64,000 nt of DNA from Loripinus fragilis. Taxonomy: Eukaryota; Mollusca; Bivalvia; Lucinida; Lucinidae. Numbering within the stretch: the first letter of the stretch is position 1; each line of letters begins with the position of its first letter. Below the pieces are notes generated by a model. The model was not told where the DNA came from. It saw only the letters and a program-made list of their open reading frames with translations, and ran no database searches. Positions 63,891-64,000 of the stretch are shown piece by piece. The DNA lies in contig OZ026517.1 of assembly GCA_964019695.1 (NCBI GenBank), positions 52,817,672 to 52,881,671 on the forward strand, given 5' to 3'. Made by a program: the position numbers and the translations under genes.

Positions 63891-64000
63891 TTATGAAGGC
63901 AAAAGAGATTAAATACGTCAAACTGAGGTAATGTAATATTATAAATCAGTGTAGACCAAAAAGAGATGCCACAGAAGGTGGCATCTCATCAGGGTCTGCA

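Larger units (their letters stand above)
48155..64000. other. upstream intron or flank, no exon recognised
   Basis: The leucine-rich-repeat exons of CEP97 should lie upstream of 48154. I looked on the minus strand for LxxLxLxxN patterns and for the YRPG-like segment that follows them in human, and found none, so they probably lie beyond 64000. The stretch holds many repeats listed separately and a long minisatellite (56775-58510). 60000-64000 is mostly unremarkable apart from families F and G, two foldbacks and one TTAA-family copy. Confidence 0.55.

Overview
The window is animal genomic DNA: split genes with GT-AG introns, AT-rich introns crowded with repeats, and tRNA-derived SINEs. The repeats, above all the tandem-unit element that starts ACAAGAGGGCC and ends in GGCTCAGGTGAGCT, look like those of bivalve molluscs, so a bivalve is my best guess. 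That rests on recalled repeat style and on the conservation of the gene, not on any search.

There is one protein-coding gene I can support. It lies on the minus strand and is cut by the right edge of the window. Twelve exons between 48154 and 7246 splice in one continuous frame (3759 nt, 1252 codons plus stop). They encode the C-terminal part of a CEP97 orthologue, the centriolar protein that works with CP110 to cap centrioles and restrain cilium formation. Residues recalled from human CEP97 recur in order: an AEDAK..IL.KQR.HQRQL block, a SLL.SEST block, an IQ calmodulin-binding motif, and a coiled coil followed by an LW..V.SLQ.W block. The N-terminal leucine-rich-repeat exons are not found and probably lie beyond base 64000. 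Unlike the human protein as I recall it, this one continues into an acidic segment, a fibronectin type III domain split over three exons, and a tail of about 510 residues rich in Ser, Arg and Lys.

Layout: 1-7245 lies downstream of the gene and holds a 3' hairpin, repeats, two nearly identical 450-bp elements and a scrap of reverse transcriptase. 7246-48154 is the gene, with introns up to about 9.4 kb. 48155-64000 is upstream intron or flank with only repeats recognised.

Most of the DNA is non-autonomous transposon sequence. At least fifteen families recur, many built around a near-perfect central palindrome. Several are bounded by TTAA (piggyBac-like), others by TA (Tc1/mariner-like). Many are nested, which gives a relative order of insertion. 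The points most worth following up are: arms of palindromes that change together between copies; a core around CTGATC shared by families with different ends; a TA-flanked element whose insertion lies exactly in a 5' splice site of the gene; and a mariner-like element in an intron of this cilium gene that carries four perfect RFX X-box motifs.
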